64,000 bases of DNA from Sphingobacterium oryzagri (GTDB lineage Bacteria > Bacteroidota > Bacteroidia > Sphingobacteriales > Sphingobacteriaceae). This document shows positions 51,417-61,655 of this stretch, piece by piece. Location of the stretch: assembly GCF_028736175.1 (NCBI RefSeq), contig NZ_CP117880.1, positions 620,001 through 684,000 of the forward strand. Reading direction: 5' to 3'. Within the stretch, counting starts at the first letter, position 1. Each line of letters starts with the position of its first letter. The notes beneath the pieces are model-generated. The model was not told the DNA's origin and did no database searches. It worked only from the letters and a program-made list of their open reading frames with translations. The position numbers and the translations under genes are program-made.

Positions 51417-54400
51417 ATGAAACAAAAATTACTCAGTATTCTTTTCGTGCTGACCTGCGTGGTAGGGGTTTCGTTCGCGCAAAATCGGCAAGTAAGTGGG
51501 AAAGTTACTTCCGCGACGGATGGATCGCCCATTAGCGGTGTATCTATCACAGTAGTAGGCGGTTCTACAGGTACCCAGACCGATGGCGCCGGAAATTTTT
51601 CGCTGCAGGCATCGGGTAGCAGCGAGCTAAACTTCTCGTATGTAGGCTACCTGTCGCAGCGCGTGGCTGTTGGTGGCCGGTCTACCGTGAATGTTCAACT
51701 CGTCTCTAACGACGCTTCCCTTGAGGAAGTGGTAATTACCGGTTATACCCAAATTTCGAAAGAAAAAAGTATCGGTGCTGTCTCTTCTATCGGAGGAGAG
51801 AAACTTGAGGACATACCGATGGCTTCTTTTACGCAGCGTCTACAAGGTTTGGCGCCGGGTGTAAACGTGCTTTCAGGAACGGGGCAACCAGGCACTAATG
51901 CGGCTGTTCGGATTCGCGGTGTAAACTCTATTTCTGGGTCGACTGCACCATTGTACGTAGTAGATGGTATTCCAATCGATGAGGCGACCTTCTCTACGAT
52001 GAATCCTAACGATTTCGAAAATATCAGTATTTTGAAAGATGCTTCCACAACTGCACTCTATGGTTCACGTGGGGGAAATGGTGTGGTGGTTATTACGACC
52101 AAGAGAGGAAAAGTAGGCGGCCTTCGTTTAAATTATAGCTATCAAGGTGGTGTTGACGTGCGTACTACGGGTAATTTCGAAATGATGAACACCAGTCAGC
52201 TTTTGGCTTTGCAGGAGCAGGGAAGAGCAGGAGCCGGCTGGACGCTGTCTCCAAATAATACGAATTCTTCACTATCCCCAGAAAGAAGAGCGCAGGTTCG
52301 TGATTCGATCTCTCAGATCAATACGCGTTGGGATGAGCTTTTCTTGCGTAACGGTAAATTCCAGTCGCATGAAGTTTCTGCATCGGGAGGTAATGAGGAA
52401 ACTAAATTCTTTACTAGTTTCAACTACTACTCGCAAGAAGGTATTGCAGTTCGTTCCGGATTGGATCGTTACACGATGCGTTTGAACGCTGATCACCAAT
52501 CAGGAAGAGTGAAGTTAGGTGTACAGAGTAATGTCGGTTGGTCAAAATCCAATTTTATTGAATCTGAAGCAGCGGTCGCCTTGGCAAATCCATTCGCAGC
52601 TGCATATTTGGCCTTTCCTTGGGAGAATCCATTTAGTACGGACGGACGTATTATTACGCAAAACAACACTACAAATGGATTTAGTCCTTTCAACCCATTC
52701 ACAAGTCGGTACGGCGTGTTGATGGATAGTCGTTTGGGTTCTAACGCGTTAGATCGCTTGGATAATACGACGTTGAAAACTGATCAATTGAAAGGTACAG
52801 TAGGAGCCAATTTTGCGTACGATATTTACGACGGTTTAGCCTTCAAGACCAATTTAGGTTTGGATTACCGTCAAACCGTACAGGAACGCAGCATCTACCC
52901 AGGCTCGCATGCGGGGGTTGCTGTGCAGCAGGGAAATCAAGGATCCTACAACAACAATGTTTTTAGACGATTAAATCTTATTGCAACTTCAGGTTTCGAC
53001 TATCATAAGTCATTTGGTGAGCATACTATCGCCGCCAACGCGCTCTTTGAGACTATTCGAAGAAGAGATTCTGAATTCTTCTACACGGGTTATGGCATCA
53101 ACCCTAAGCTGTTGAACACTCCTGCGGGTATCACGGGTGGTACGAACACCAATGGTATGATCCCTTCGGTAGGTGGAGGTAAAACAGAGTTTGGGATAAA
53201 TTCTTACATCGGATTGGTCAACTACAGTTATGCGGACAAGTATACTGTACAAGGAACTTTCCGTCGTGACGGATCTTCGAAACTTCCTGTTATTAACCGT
53301 TGGCAGAGCTTCTATTCGATTGGTGGTAACTGGAATGCGAAAAAAGAAGATTTCTTAGCAGATGTCTCATTCCTCGATCAACTGAATGTTCGCTTGAGTT
53401 ATGGCCAAACGGCAACTGGACAAAACCAAAGCAACTTTGGTTACCTGCCAACTTACGGAAATGTTTCGTATGCTGGTGTGGCTGGTATTGCTCCAGCTAC
53501 GCCTGGTAATCCAGATTACAATTGGGAATATACATCTGTCTTTAACCTAGGTGTGGATTTTGGTTTTTGGAACAATCGCATAAAAGGATCGGTTGACGTT
53601 TATAATAGTAAAACAAATAATCTCTTTATTGATCAACAACTATCTAGAACTTCAGGATTTGGATCTTTAGCTATTAATGCAGGAAATCTACAAAACAAAG
53701 GTATAGAGTTTGGTATAACAGCTGATGTGATCGCGACGTCAACATTTGTATGGTCGTTAAACGCAAATATCGCGTATAACAAGAACGAGATCACTTCCTT
53801 GGGACAAGAAGATGAATATCCACAGGGTACTTCTATTGTCCGTGTAGGTTTGCCTATAGGATCACACTATGCCGTTGGATATGCAGGGGTAGACCCACAA
53901 ACAGGAGATCCATTGTACTATAATCGCAATGAAGACACAAAAGAGATGGATGGAACAACAACAAATGTTTTTGATAATGCCGGCCAATCGGTAGCACAGT
54001 GGGGTACATCTGTACCGCCAACGACTGGAGGTTTTGGTACTTCCCTTCGCTACAAAGGCTTGTCATTTAGCACCTTATTTGCATTCTTTAAAGATCAGTC
54101 TTTGTTCAATAACGAATCATTCTTTTTGGCTAGTACATCAAACTTCAGTGCTTATAATCAACAGACGAGAATGGCTGACGCATGGCAACAACCGGGTGAT
54201 GTCACAAATATCGCCCGTCTGGGTTCGCAACGTCAATTTAGCTCGTTTGATATCGAAGATGCTTCTTTCCTACGGTTAAGAAACATTACCGTACGTTATG
54301 ATCTGCCTACTTCCTGGTTTGCTGGAACCAATTATATCAAAGGGGTAGGTATATTTGCGATGGGCCAAAACTTGGCAACTTGGACAAAATGGACCGGTTT

Positions 54401-54485
54401 CGATCCAGAGAACAGTATCAATATCTATAACTTTAGATATCCAGCTCCAAGAAACTATTCATTCGGTATTGATGTAAGATTTTAA
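51417..54485 (+). CDS. SusC/RagA-family TonB-dependent transporter 4
   Basis: A 1022-residue SusC-type transporter. Signal peptide 1-21 (SFA-Q) and a CarboxypepD_reg-like domain that almost repeats SusC1 (NRQVSGKVTSATDGSPISGVS). The plug has GQPGTNAAVRIRGVNSISGSTAPLYVVDGIPI and ALYGSRGGNGVVVITTKRG; the barrel ends FGIDVRF. It has the shortest barrel of the five. Start ATG 51417 in the box TAACTAAACAACAATTAACAA-ATGAAACAAAAATTACTCAG. susD4 follows after 12 bases. Unknown ligand. Confidence 0.95.
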   Translation: MKQKLLSILFVLTCVVGVSFAQNRQVSGKVTSATDGSPISGVSITVVGGSTGTQTDGAGNFSLQASGSSELNFSYVGYLSQRVAVGGRSTVNVQLVSNDASLEEVVITGYTQISKEKSIGAVSSIGGEKLEDIPMASFTQRLQGLAPGVNVLSGTGQPGTNAAVRIRGVNSISGSTAPLYVVDGIPIDEATFSTMNPNDFENISILKDASTTALYGSRGGNGVVVITTKRGKVGGLRLNYSYQGGVDVRTTGNFEMMNTSQLLALQEQGRAGAGWTLSPNNTNSSLSPERRAQVRDSISQINTRWDELFLRNGKFQSHEVSASGGNEETKFFTSFNYYSQEGIAVRSGLDRYTMRLNADHQSGRVKLGVQSNVGWSKSNFIESEAAVALANPFAAAYLAFPWENPFSTDGRIITQNNTTNGFSPFNPFTSRYGVLMDSRLGSNALDRLDNTTLKTDQLKGTVGANFAYDIYDGLAFKTNLGLDYRQTVQERSIYPGSHAGVAVQQGNQGSYNNNVFRRLNLIATSGFDYHKSFGEHTIAANALFETIRRRDSEFFYTGYGINPKLLNTPAGITGGTNTNGMIPSVGGGKTEFGINSYIGLVNYSYADKYTVQGTFRRDGSSKLPVINRWQSFYSIGGNWNAKKEDFLADVSFLDQLNVRLSYGQTATGQNQSNFGYLPTYGNVSYAGVAGIAPATPGNPDYNWEYTSVFNLGVDFGFWNNRIKGSVDVYNSKTNNLFIDQQLSRTSGFGSLAINAGNLQNKGIEFGITADVIATSTFVWSLNANIAYNKNEITSLGQEDEYPQGTSIVRVGLPIGSHYAVGYAGVDPQTGDPLYYNRNEDTKEMDGTTTNVFDNAGQSVAQWGTSVPPTTGGFGTSLRYKGLSFSTLFAFFKDQSLFNNESFFLASTSNFSAYNQQTRMADAWQQPGDVTNIARLGSQRQFSSFDIEDASFLRLRNITVRYDLPTSWFAGTNYIKGVGIFAMGQNLATWTKWTGFDPENSINIYNFRYPAPRNYSFGIDVRF

Positions 54486-54497
54486 TTAGAGACGACG

Positions 54498-55919
54498 ATG
54501 AAAAAAATATTTAATTCCACTATAAAATTCTTTTTGGCAGGTGCAGTCTTTTTAGCTTCCTGTTCAAAAAACATAGACTTGACTCCGTCAGATACGATTC
54601 CAACGGAGTCGGCATTGGAAAATTATCAAGACTACGACAAGGCTGTTATTGGAGCATATGCTAATATAGGCTATCAATTAACGATCAATGTAAACACTGT
54701 TTTGGCCGATGAATCCCGTTGGGGGATCGATAACAACATTCGTAACTACAGTGCTGGCGCTCATAAATGGGCATTTGATGCTGGAGAAGCAACGGCAACA
54801 GATGGCTGGGGAAATTTGTATAACGTAATCGACAGGGTAAACCGAGCCTTGGCGTTATATGATAACATTACAACGACAACAGCAGAGGAAGCAAGTGCTT
54901 TGCCGCGATTAAAAGGTGAGCTGCATGCGGTTCGTGCGTTTGCTCATTTCGAATTATTACGTTGGTTTACGGAAGAATTTACTCCTACTTCATTGGGCGT
55001 GCCAGCTATGACTACGTCTACAGTAACCGGAAAACCATCAAGAAATACATGGGCAGAGGTGATGACCTTGATTCAATCTGATTTGGCAGAAGCAGATCAG
55101 TTGATTCCAACGACATTTACGGATATTTTCCGTATCACCAAACCTGCAGTAGCCGCAATTCGTGCTCGGGTAGCTTTATATAACAAAGACTGGGCAAATG
55201 CAATTACCTTCGCAAACCAAGCATTGGCTGCTAAAGGTACACTAGCTACTGGCGCGACGTATACAGGACTTTGGACAGATGCCAATACTTCAGAAGTATT
55301 CTTTCAATTACGTAGAAATTCAAATTCTGGATCGATTAGAACATTATGGACGGATGATAATACGGATGTATTTTTCTCTCCATCATATAAGTTGATGGCA
55401 ACTTTCGACCAAACAAATGATATTCGCTACGCTAGATTCTTTATGAACGACACGTCAGTGCCTATTACTAAAGAAAATTGGAAAGTGAATAAGTATCCAG
55501 GACAAAATGCAACTAACCGTTTCAATAACATCAAGGTTTATCGTGTTTCTGAGATGTACTTGATCTTGGCCGAGGCCTATGCGGAAACGAATAATGTGGC
55601 TGAGGGCACAAGTCGTTTGAATGCTTTGCGCGCTGCGCGTATTACTGGCTACAGCAACCAAACCTTTGCCAATGCTAATGCATTGATCGAAGCGGTTTAC
55701 CTGGAGCGCTACAAGGAATTGGCCTTCGAAGGGCATCGTTTCTTTGATTTAAGAAGACGTAACTTGCCAGTGATCCGTACTGCGCAAGATATCGCTAGCG
55801 GTGCAGCTATTCCTCTGCAATTAAACACAGCAGATCGGAACTATATTTTGCCAATTCCGCAATCAGAAATCTTTGCAAACGAGAATATTATTCAAAACCG
55901 TGGTTACGGAATGAACTAA
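54498..55919 (+). CDS. SusD/RagB-family surface lipoprotein 4
   Basis: The SusD partner of SusC4, 473 residues. Lipobox LASC with Cys22, then SKNIDLTPSD. Helical blocks LPRLKGELHAVRAFAHFELLRWF and AVAAIRARVALYNKDW; C-terminal blocks YRVSEMYLILAEAYAETN, LERYKELAFEGHRFFDLRRRNLP and ILPIPQSEIFANENI, the common RagB/SusD ending shared with SusD2. A strong terminator lies 26 bases after the stop. Confidence 0.93.
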   Translation: MKKIFNSTIKFFLAGAVFLASCSKNIDLTPSDTIPTESALENYQDYDKAVIGAYANIGYQLTINVNTVLADESRWGIDNNIRNYSAGAHKWAFDAGEATATDGWGNLYNVIDRVNRALALYDNITTTTAEEASALPRLKGELHAVRAFAHFELLRWFTEEFTPTSLGVPAMTTSTVTGKPSRNTWAEVMTLIQSDLAEADQLIPTTFTDIFRITKPAVAAIRARVALYNKDWANAITFANQALAAKGTLATGATYTGLWTDANTSEVFFQLRRNSNSGSIRTLWTDDNTDVFFSPSYKLMATFDQTNDIRYARFFMNDTSVPITKENWKVNKYPGQNATNRFNNIKVYRVSEMYLILAEAYAETNNVAEGTSRLNALRAARITGYSNQTFANANALIEAVYLERYKELAFEGHRFFDLRRRNLPVIRTAQDIASGAAIPLQLNTADRNYILPIPQSEIFANENIIQNRGYGMN

Positions 55920-55944
55920 TTAGAGTCTTCCTTCATGTTTCTCG

Positions 55945-55982
55945 AAAAGGAGGTGTTCTTAAAAAAAGGACACCTCCTTTTT
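55945..55982 (+). terminator. terminator of susCD4
   Basis: AAAAGGAGGTGTTC pairs with GGACACCTCCTTTT, loop of eight bases, followed by TTTT. The minus strand also has an A/T run, so it may act both ways. Confidence 0.88.
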
Positions 55983-56066
55983 TGTTTTGCCAATTATGGG
56001 CGTGCAAAATAAACTTTGTCAATGGCTGAATTACCGTCCTGTGGATCGATAATTCAGCCTTTCTGC

Positions 56067-56367
56067 TTATTGCAAATCTAACACCATTGTTTCGGGAAGC
56101 CAAATTGCTAAGCCGTAGATCCTCAATTAGCCGCTGGTATGGATGGCTCATTTCTGCCTGATGTTTTTTATTTGCTAAATCGACCAGTTTCAATAAGGCC
56201 ATATCCGAAGTGAAGGCACCTTTGGTTTTGGTTGTCTTACGTCCCTGGCGATGAAAGCCTTCGATCTCAACGTCTAATTGGAAAAGCGAAATAGACTTCG
56301 AATATTCTATATTAATCTCCGCTATAAAGCGATTTTTTCGCTCATTGTATGTTTTCCGGAATGCCAA
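56067..56367 (-). pseudogene. IS256-type transposase C-terminal remnant
   Basis: On the minus strand the reading VEIEGFHRQGRKTTKTKGAF and then TSDMALLKLVDLANKK matches the conserved C-terminal part of IS256-family (Mutator-type) transposases. The frame then shifts and the neighbouring frame gives LRIYGLAIWLPETMVLDLQ before a stop at 56067, which is the usual transposase end. Only the last 100 or so residues survive, so the element is dead. It lies between susD4 and the susC5 leader and is the second insertion-sequence scar in the array. Confidence 0.82.
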
Positions 56368-56595
56368 AGAGCATATGGGTAGATCAGTGTTACACTTATT
56401 TTACAATACATAGTCTCTGTTGCTGTTGTATTTGCTCTATAAAAATAGATTTTTCTTCTTGTTCGTCATCCTGTTTTGATCAATTACAGCTCTTTACGTA
56501 TTATTTTACACGGCTTTCCATAATTCGTTTTCGTTTATTTTTCTTTCGAGATATTGTTATTCTCATCTTTAAATTTAATTGTTTGTTCGTTAAAT

Positions 56596-56627
56596 TTTGT
56601 TTTCTGAAATTTTTGACTTTATATTGT
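56596..56627 (+). promoter_or_regulatory. susC5 promoter
   Basis: TTTG (56596-56599), 20 bases, TATATTGT (56620-56627). The predicted leader is about 345 bases. The 230 bases between the transposase remnant and this promoter are AT-rich with nothing recognised. Confidence 0.6.
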
Positions 56628-56651
56628 GAAAAATTTGTTTTTTGCTGATTG

Positions 56652-56688
56652 CTATTAACTAAAGATGCGTTTAGTGTGCTTGTCTTAA
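56652..56688 (+). other. short upstream reading frame in the susC5 leader
   Basis: CTATTAACTAAAG-ATG opens a 7-codon frame (MRLVCLS) 38 bases after the promoter box; a second (MRKNLL) starts at 56716. The TTAACTAAA context is like the susC start box, but the match is weaker than for susC4. Confidence 0.3.
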
Positions 56689-56978
56689 CTGTTTTTATAA
56701 TTGAAAAATATGATTATGAGAAAAAATCTACTATAACAATGCTTTTACCTTCTTTAAGGTAAGACTTTCCTGCTGATTTGACTTTAGATTAGACTTTCTA
56801 GGTGTAATTTTCCGTAAGCTATCATGCGGCTAGAAGCCGTCTTGTAGGTTGCCTGATATGCTTATCGCTGAATGACCGCCCTATTTCTTAATCTATGTAC
56901 GGGTGTGTACACTATTTCTTTTTGCTGCCGCGTTTTTTTCTGTAGACGGATATTAATTAACTAAACAATAATAATCAA

Positions 56979-59900
56979 ATGAAAGAAAAATTACTCAGTA
57001 TTTTTATTTTGTTGACCTGCCTGATAGGAGGGCTGTCAGCACAAACCAGGCAAGTGAGTGGGAGGGTAACTTCTGCTCAAGATGGCGAGCCTATTGGGGG
57101 CGTTTCCGTCGCACTAGTGGGCACAACAACGGCTACGCAGACCGACGCTGCCGGAAATTTTTCGATAGAGGTTACAGCAAATGGAACCCTGTTGTTCTCT
57201 TATATCGGTTACGTTAGTCAGCGAATCGCCGTCAACAACAATAGCGTTGTAAATGTTCGCTTAGGAGTCGATGAGAATTCGTTGGAAGAGGTTGTGGTTA
57301 CTGCTCAGGGGATTGAACGAACAGCACGATCCATCGGTTATGCTGCACAGAAAGTTGACGGAGAAAATTTAGTTCAACGTTCTGAAACAAACGTGCTTAA
57401 TGCGCTCCAGGGAAAAGTCGCGGGAGTTAACATCTCGAGTTCATCTGGCCAGCCGGGCGCTTCTACAAATATTAACATTCGGGGTATCACTTCCTTTGGT
57501 GGTAACAACCAGCCATTGATTGTTGTGGATGGTATTATTTTTAGCAACGATACCGATAATAGTCAAAATACACTATTTGGATCGCAACCGTCTAACCGGC
57601 TTAATGATATTCCGCCGGATAATATCGAATCGATCAATATTTTGAAGGGGCCAGCTGCATCTGCTCTTTACGGATCTAGAGCATCTGCTGGTGTACTAAT
57701 GATTACCACGAAAAGTGGTAAAGGAATGGCTGGTAAGACAGAAGTAACATTCAATTCTTCAGCAAACTTTCAAAATGTTGCTTACTTGCCGGAGTTTCAA
57801 ACGTCTTACGGACAAGGAACACAGAACCTTTACAATAACCAGTCGACAGCTTCGTGGGGACCGATATTTGGTAGTGTCAATGAGGTTGTTCAAGGTGGAA
57901 CAGGGTTGACGGTTCCTTACCAAGCGTACCCAAATAACATGCGCGATTTCTATAATACTGGTGCTTTCTATCAGAACTCCTTAAACTTGGCGGGAGGGGA
58001 TGACAAAAGTAATTTTGCGGCAGGACTGTCAAGTACCATACAGCATGGAATTGTGCCCAACAGTAAGTATAATCGACATACAGCAAATTTGGGTGGAAAT
58101 CGTACGTTAAATAACGGAATCAAAATAGGTGGAACGATTACGTATTCCAAGACAAACCAACGTGGTTCGACAATGGGAAATGGCGGTAGTGCTTTCGGGC
58201 AAATTACCCGTATTCCGATGTCTTATGATCTGAATGGAACACCTATTTTGAATGCGGCTGGTAATCGCCAATACTTTCTGCCGGGGCAAAATAGTCCGCT
58301 TTGGAGCGTAGAGAATGAATTTTTTGAATCAGCTGTAGATCGCGCTTTCGGAAATCTTACCATCGGTTATGATTTTACCGACTGGCTAAATGTATCATAT
58401 CGCGTAACGGCAGACACATATTTCGATCAACGCTCACAGGTGCTGCGCATAGGTGCAGCACGTGCACCACTCGGTGACATCGATGAGGAAACAAGATTTC
58501 GCAGCGAGATTAATGGCGATTTGATTATTAATGCCCATAAAGAGAATTTCCTTTTGGAAGGATTAAACGCAACCTTATTGCTCGGTCAGAATATCAATAG
58601 CCGAAACTTTCGAGAGACGGGCGTACTCGGTAGCGGGTTGTCCATGCTTGGATTTGACAATGTTGGCAATGCTTCCGTGTTTACGGGCTCGTATGCAAAT
58701 CGAGAGCAGCGTAGATTGTTAGGACATTATGCGCAAATAGGATTGGCTTATCAGGATTATTTATTTCTTGAATTAACGGGCCGTGCCGATAAATCATCTA
58801 CACTGCCTGTTAATAATAATACGTACTTCTATCCCTCTGCTTCATTAAGTTTTGTGCCGACTACAGCATGGGGAAATTTACAGTCTGACATACTCTCTTT
58901 TGGGAAAGTTCGTGGAAACATTGCTCGGGTTGGGCGCGATGCAGATCCTTACTTGCTCTATTCTATTTACAACATTACGACCTTTGGCAACAATACCGCT
59001 AGCATTCAATTTCCGTTATCGGTTGGCGGAGCCGCGATTCCCGGTTTTAATATCAGTTCGCGAATAGGTAACCTAAATTTAAGGCCTGAATTTGTAACCT
59101 CTTATGAACTCGGTACGCAGTTAGGCTTTTTTAAGAATCGAATTGATCTTGATTTTACTTACTTCAGCACGCGCAGTGTAAGTCAAATTTTTAATGTTGC
59201 AGTTTCCAACGCTTCTGGTTTTGATAACCGTACAAGTAACATTGGTGAAATGACCAATAAAGGTATCGAAGTCTTGCTAGGTGGATATCCCATTAGAAAT
59301 TCTGCGTTCAGCTGGAAGATTGATCTCAATTTTACCAGAATACGGAACAATGTCGTATCGATATTTGGAGAAGAGCCCGTTGGCGGTGAAAACTTGACAA
59401 GTACTGTCATTCCAGATATCGATGCGTTTCTAGGTATTGCTCCCTCCATAGCCGAAGGGTATCCATATGGAGTTATTGTCGGTGCCGCGCATGCGCGCAA
59501 CGATGCTGGCGAGCTTTTGGTAAATCCAAATACCGGCTTATTTATGCCAGCTATCGGAAATCGGGTTATTTCCAATCCACAAAAGGATTACACGCTGGGA
59601 ATCGGCAATACGTTAAATTACAAAGGGTTTGCCTTAAACGCATTAGTTGATATTCAAAAAGGAGGCCAGCTGTTTTCCTTTTCGCAAGTTGATATGCGCA
59701 ACAACGGTATGGTCGTTGAGACTGGCGTAGATCGGGATCAGCCGCGCATTCTGCCGGGCGTTATCAGTAATGGTGACGGTACGTACAGGCCAAATGATAT
59801 TCAGATCTCCGCGCAGAGTTATTGGCAAGGCCTTGGTGGTATAGGTTCCGAAGCGGCGGTATTCGATGCCACGTCTTATCGGTTGCGGGAAGTTTCTTTG

Positions 59901-60110
59901 AGCTACAGTCTTCCGCAAAGCCTAATGAAAAACACACCTTTTGGCCAATTGTCGGTAGGTGTCAGCGGTAGAAATTTGTGGATGTTTGCACCTGGTTTTC
60001 CAAGTGATCCGGAGGTCAATACACAAGGTGCTGGAAATGCGCAAGGGCTAGATTTAAATGGTGCGCCAACTACAAGAAATTACGGGTTTAACCTACGTGT
60101 TACTTTTTAA
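56979..60110 (+). CDS. SusC/RagA-family TonB-dependent transporter 5
   Basis: A 1043-residue SusC-type transporter. The N-terminus (MKEKLLSIFILLTCLIGGLSAQ) and CarboxypepD_reg-like domain resemble the others. The plug differs from SusC1-4 (GQPGASTNINIRGITSFGGNNQPLIVVDGIIF, longer, then ALYGSRASAGVLMITTKSG), of the kind that pairs with SusD_like_2 partners. The barrel ends NLRVTF. Start ATG 56979 in the box TAACTAAACAATAATAATCAA-ATGAAAGAAAAATTACTCAG. The true susD5 start lies 13 bases after the stop. Confidence 0.95.
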   Translation: MKEKLLSIFILLTCLIGGLSAQTRQVSGRVTSAQDGEPIGGVSVALVGTTTATQTDAAGNFSIEVTANGTLLFSYIGYVSQRIAVNNNSVVNVRLGVDENSLEEVVVTAQGIERTARSIGYAAQKVDGENLVQRSETNVLNALQGKVAGVNISSSSGQPGASTNINIRGITSFGGNNQPLIVVDGIIFSNDTDNSQNTLFGSQPSNRLNDIPPDNIESINILKGPAASALYGSRASAGVLMITTKSGKGMAGKTEVTFNSSANFQNVAYLPEFQTSYGQGTQNLYNNQSTASWGPIFGSVNEVVQGGTGLTVPYQAYPNNMRDFYNTGAFYQNSLNLAGGDDKSNFAAGLSSTIQHGIVPNSKYNRHTANLGGNRTLNNGIKIGGTITYSKTNQRGSTMGNGGSAFGQITRIPMSYDLNGTPILNAAGNRQYFLPGQNSPLWSVENEFFESAVDRAFGNLTIGYDFTDWLNVSYRVTADTYFDQRSQVLRIGAARAPLGDIDEETRFRSEINGDLIINAHKENFLLEGLNATLLLGQNINSRNFRETGVLGSGLSMLGFDNVGNASVFTGSYANREQRRLLGHYAQIGLAYQDYLFLELTGRADKSSTLPVNNNTYFYPSASLSFVPTTAWGNLQSDILSFGKVRGNIARVGRDADPYLLYSIYNITTFGNNTASIQFPLSVGGAAIPGFNISSRIGNLNLRPEFVTSYELGTQLGFFKNRIDLDFTYFSTRSVSQIFNVAVSNASGFDNRTSNIGEMTNKGIEVLLGGYPIRNSAFSWKIDLNFTRIRNNVVSIFGEEPVGGENLTSTVIPDIDAFLGIAPSIAEGYPYGVIVGAAHARNDAGELLVNPNTGLFMPAIGNRVISNPQKDYTLGIGNTLNYKGFALNALVDIQKGGQLFSFSQVDMRNNGMVVETGVDRDQPRILPGVISNGDGTYRPNDIQISAQSYWQGLGGIGSEAAVFDATSYRLREVSLSYSLPQSLMKNTPFGQLSVGVSGRNLWMFAPGFPSDPEVNTQGAGNAQGLDLNGAPTTRNYGFNLRVTF

Positions 60111-60123
60111 TCAGGAAATCAAT

Positions 60124-61638
60124 ATGAAATTCATAAAAAATAAATTAGGACTAGCTACGCTCGCTACAGCAATCATCTTTGCGGGCTGTAATAAATTTTT
60201 GGATGTGAATGATACACCCAACGATCCGTTGGAGGTGCCACCATCCACCCTGTTGTCTACAGGTTTGGCCGGTACAGCTTTTGCTGTTTCCAACGAGTTG
60301 AACCGCTTTGCGTCAACCATTATGAGTGTGACGGCTGGAGCTGCTGGCAATCCGCTAGCGTGGGATATTTATAACAATGTTACTGGTGCGGAGTTTGGTA
60401 ATCAGTGGAATTTTGAACTGTACGGCGGTGCATTAATCAATTACAGAAAAATGATCCAGGCTGCAGAAGCGCAGCAGGGAGCGGCTTATGCTGGTATCGG
60501 TAAAATTATGACAGCTTATACATTTTCCGTAGTGACAAATACATGGGGCGATGTGCCTTATTCCGAAGCACTTCAAGGTGATGTTGAAGTGACTACGCCG
60601 CGATTAGATGCGCAACGGGATATTTATCTTGGCAATAGCGCCGAGAATATTCAAGGCTTGATCGATATGGTTAGAGAAGGGCTTGCTGATCTCGATCGGG
60701 AAAGCATCGTTAACCCAGGGGCTACCGATATCGTCTATGGCGGTAACATAGATCGATGGAGACGGGCAGGAAATTTGCTACTGCTTAAATTAGCGATGCA
60801 GATTAGTCAGGTCGAGCCAACCATCTCATCGCAGGTCATTCGCGAAGTGATGGAAGCAAATCACTACATAAATGAGAATGCTGGAAATTTATCCGTCAGA
60901 TTTGGCGGGCAGGTGGGAAGTCAGTCTCCGCTATGGACACTCACAAACAACTCGTTGTTTCAAAATGAATTGTTGATCAGTACGCGATTTTTGAATCTGC
61001 TACAAGGTCTGAACGATCCGCGACTGCCCAACTTTGTTACGCGCGTACAGCAAACTCCAGGAGCAACGCCGACATACGTAACGATAGATAACGGCTTCCG
61101 TGGCGTGGTTCCGCTGGCCACACTGACAAATCCACAAAGACCGGGCCGATCGGTGTACAACAGTTATGCCACGGGCGTTTCCGGCGAAGGACCTGTGCGC
61201 TTGCTGACCTATGCACAAACTTCATTTATTCTTGCAGAGGCTGTTGTGCGATTCGGTCTTGCGGGAGATGCGCAAGCATTGTATGCGCAGGGAATAAGGG
61301 CTTCGATGGGCGAAGCCGGTATTACTGCTGAAAATATCACGGCATATTTTAATGCAAATCCTACGGTGGTCACGCTTTCGGGTAACAATGAGCAACGCAT
61401 TGAGCAAATCATCAGACAAAAATATATTTCCTTGTTTTCCAATGGACTGGAGCAATGGAACGATTGGAGACGCACCGGCTATCCTGTATTGGCTGAGCAT
61501 ACAAATGCTCAGGGCATTGATGGGAGACGACCTGTACGAGCCGTTTACTTGTTTACCGAGCAGCAACGTAACCCAAACTTTCCTCAGGGAAATACAGTAC
61601 CGGAATCGAATGTTCCGCTGTGGTGGGATGTTAACTAA
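60124..61638 (+). CDS. SusD/RagB-family lipoprotein 5 (SusD_like_2 type)
   Basis: The SusD partner of SusC5, 504 residues. The start is ATG 60124 (lipobox FAGC with Cys22, then NKFLDVNDTPNDP); an in-frame start at 60058 would lie inside susC5. SusD_like_2 features: GKIMTAYTFSVVTNTWGDVPYSEAL, LLLLKLAMQIS, LTYAQTSFILAEAVVRFG and the C-terminal IRQKYISLFSNGLEQWNDWRRTGYPVL...FPQGNTVPESNVPLWWD. It differs from SusD1-4 and most resembles the frameshifted remnant at 38,641. A small lipoprotein gene follows after 17 bases. Confidence 0.93.
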   Translation: MKFIKNKLGLATLATAIIFAGCNKFLDVNDTPNDPLEVPPSTLLSTGLAGTAFAVSNELNRFASTIMSVTAGAAGNPLAWDIYNNVTGAEFGNQWNFELYGGALINYRKMIQAAEAQQGAAYAGIGKIMTAYTFSVVTNTWGDVPYSEALQGDVEVTTPRLDAQRDIYLGNSAENIQGLIDMVREGLADLDRESIVNPGATDIVYGGNIDRWRRAGNLLLLKLAMQISQVEPTISSQVIREVMEANHYINENAGNLSVRFGGQVGSQSPLWTLTNNSLFQNELLISTRFLNLLQGLNDPRLPNFVTRVQQTPGATPTYVTIDNGFRGVVPLATLTNPQRPGRSVYNSYATGVSGEGPVRLLTYAQTSFILAEAVVRFGLAGDAQALYAQGIRASMGEAGITAENITAYFNANPTVVTLSGNNEQRIEQIIRQKYISLFSNGLEQWNDWRRTGYPVLAEHTNAQGIDGRRPVRAVYLFTEQQRNPNFPQGNTVPESNVPLWWDVN

Positions 61639-61655
61639 CTTAAAATCTACAGAAA

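Noticed and set aside
60058..60123. Extension of susD5 into susC5
   Set aside because: A lipoprotein signal starts at the ATG at 60124; the longer form would bury it and overlap susC5.
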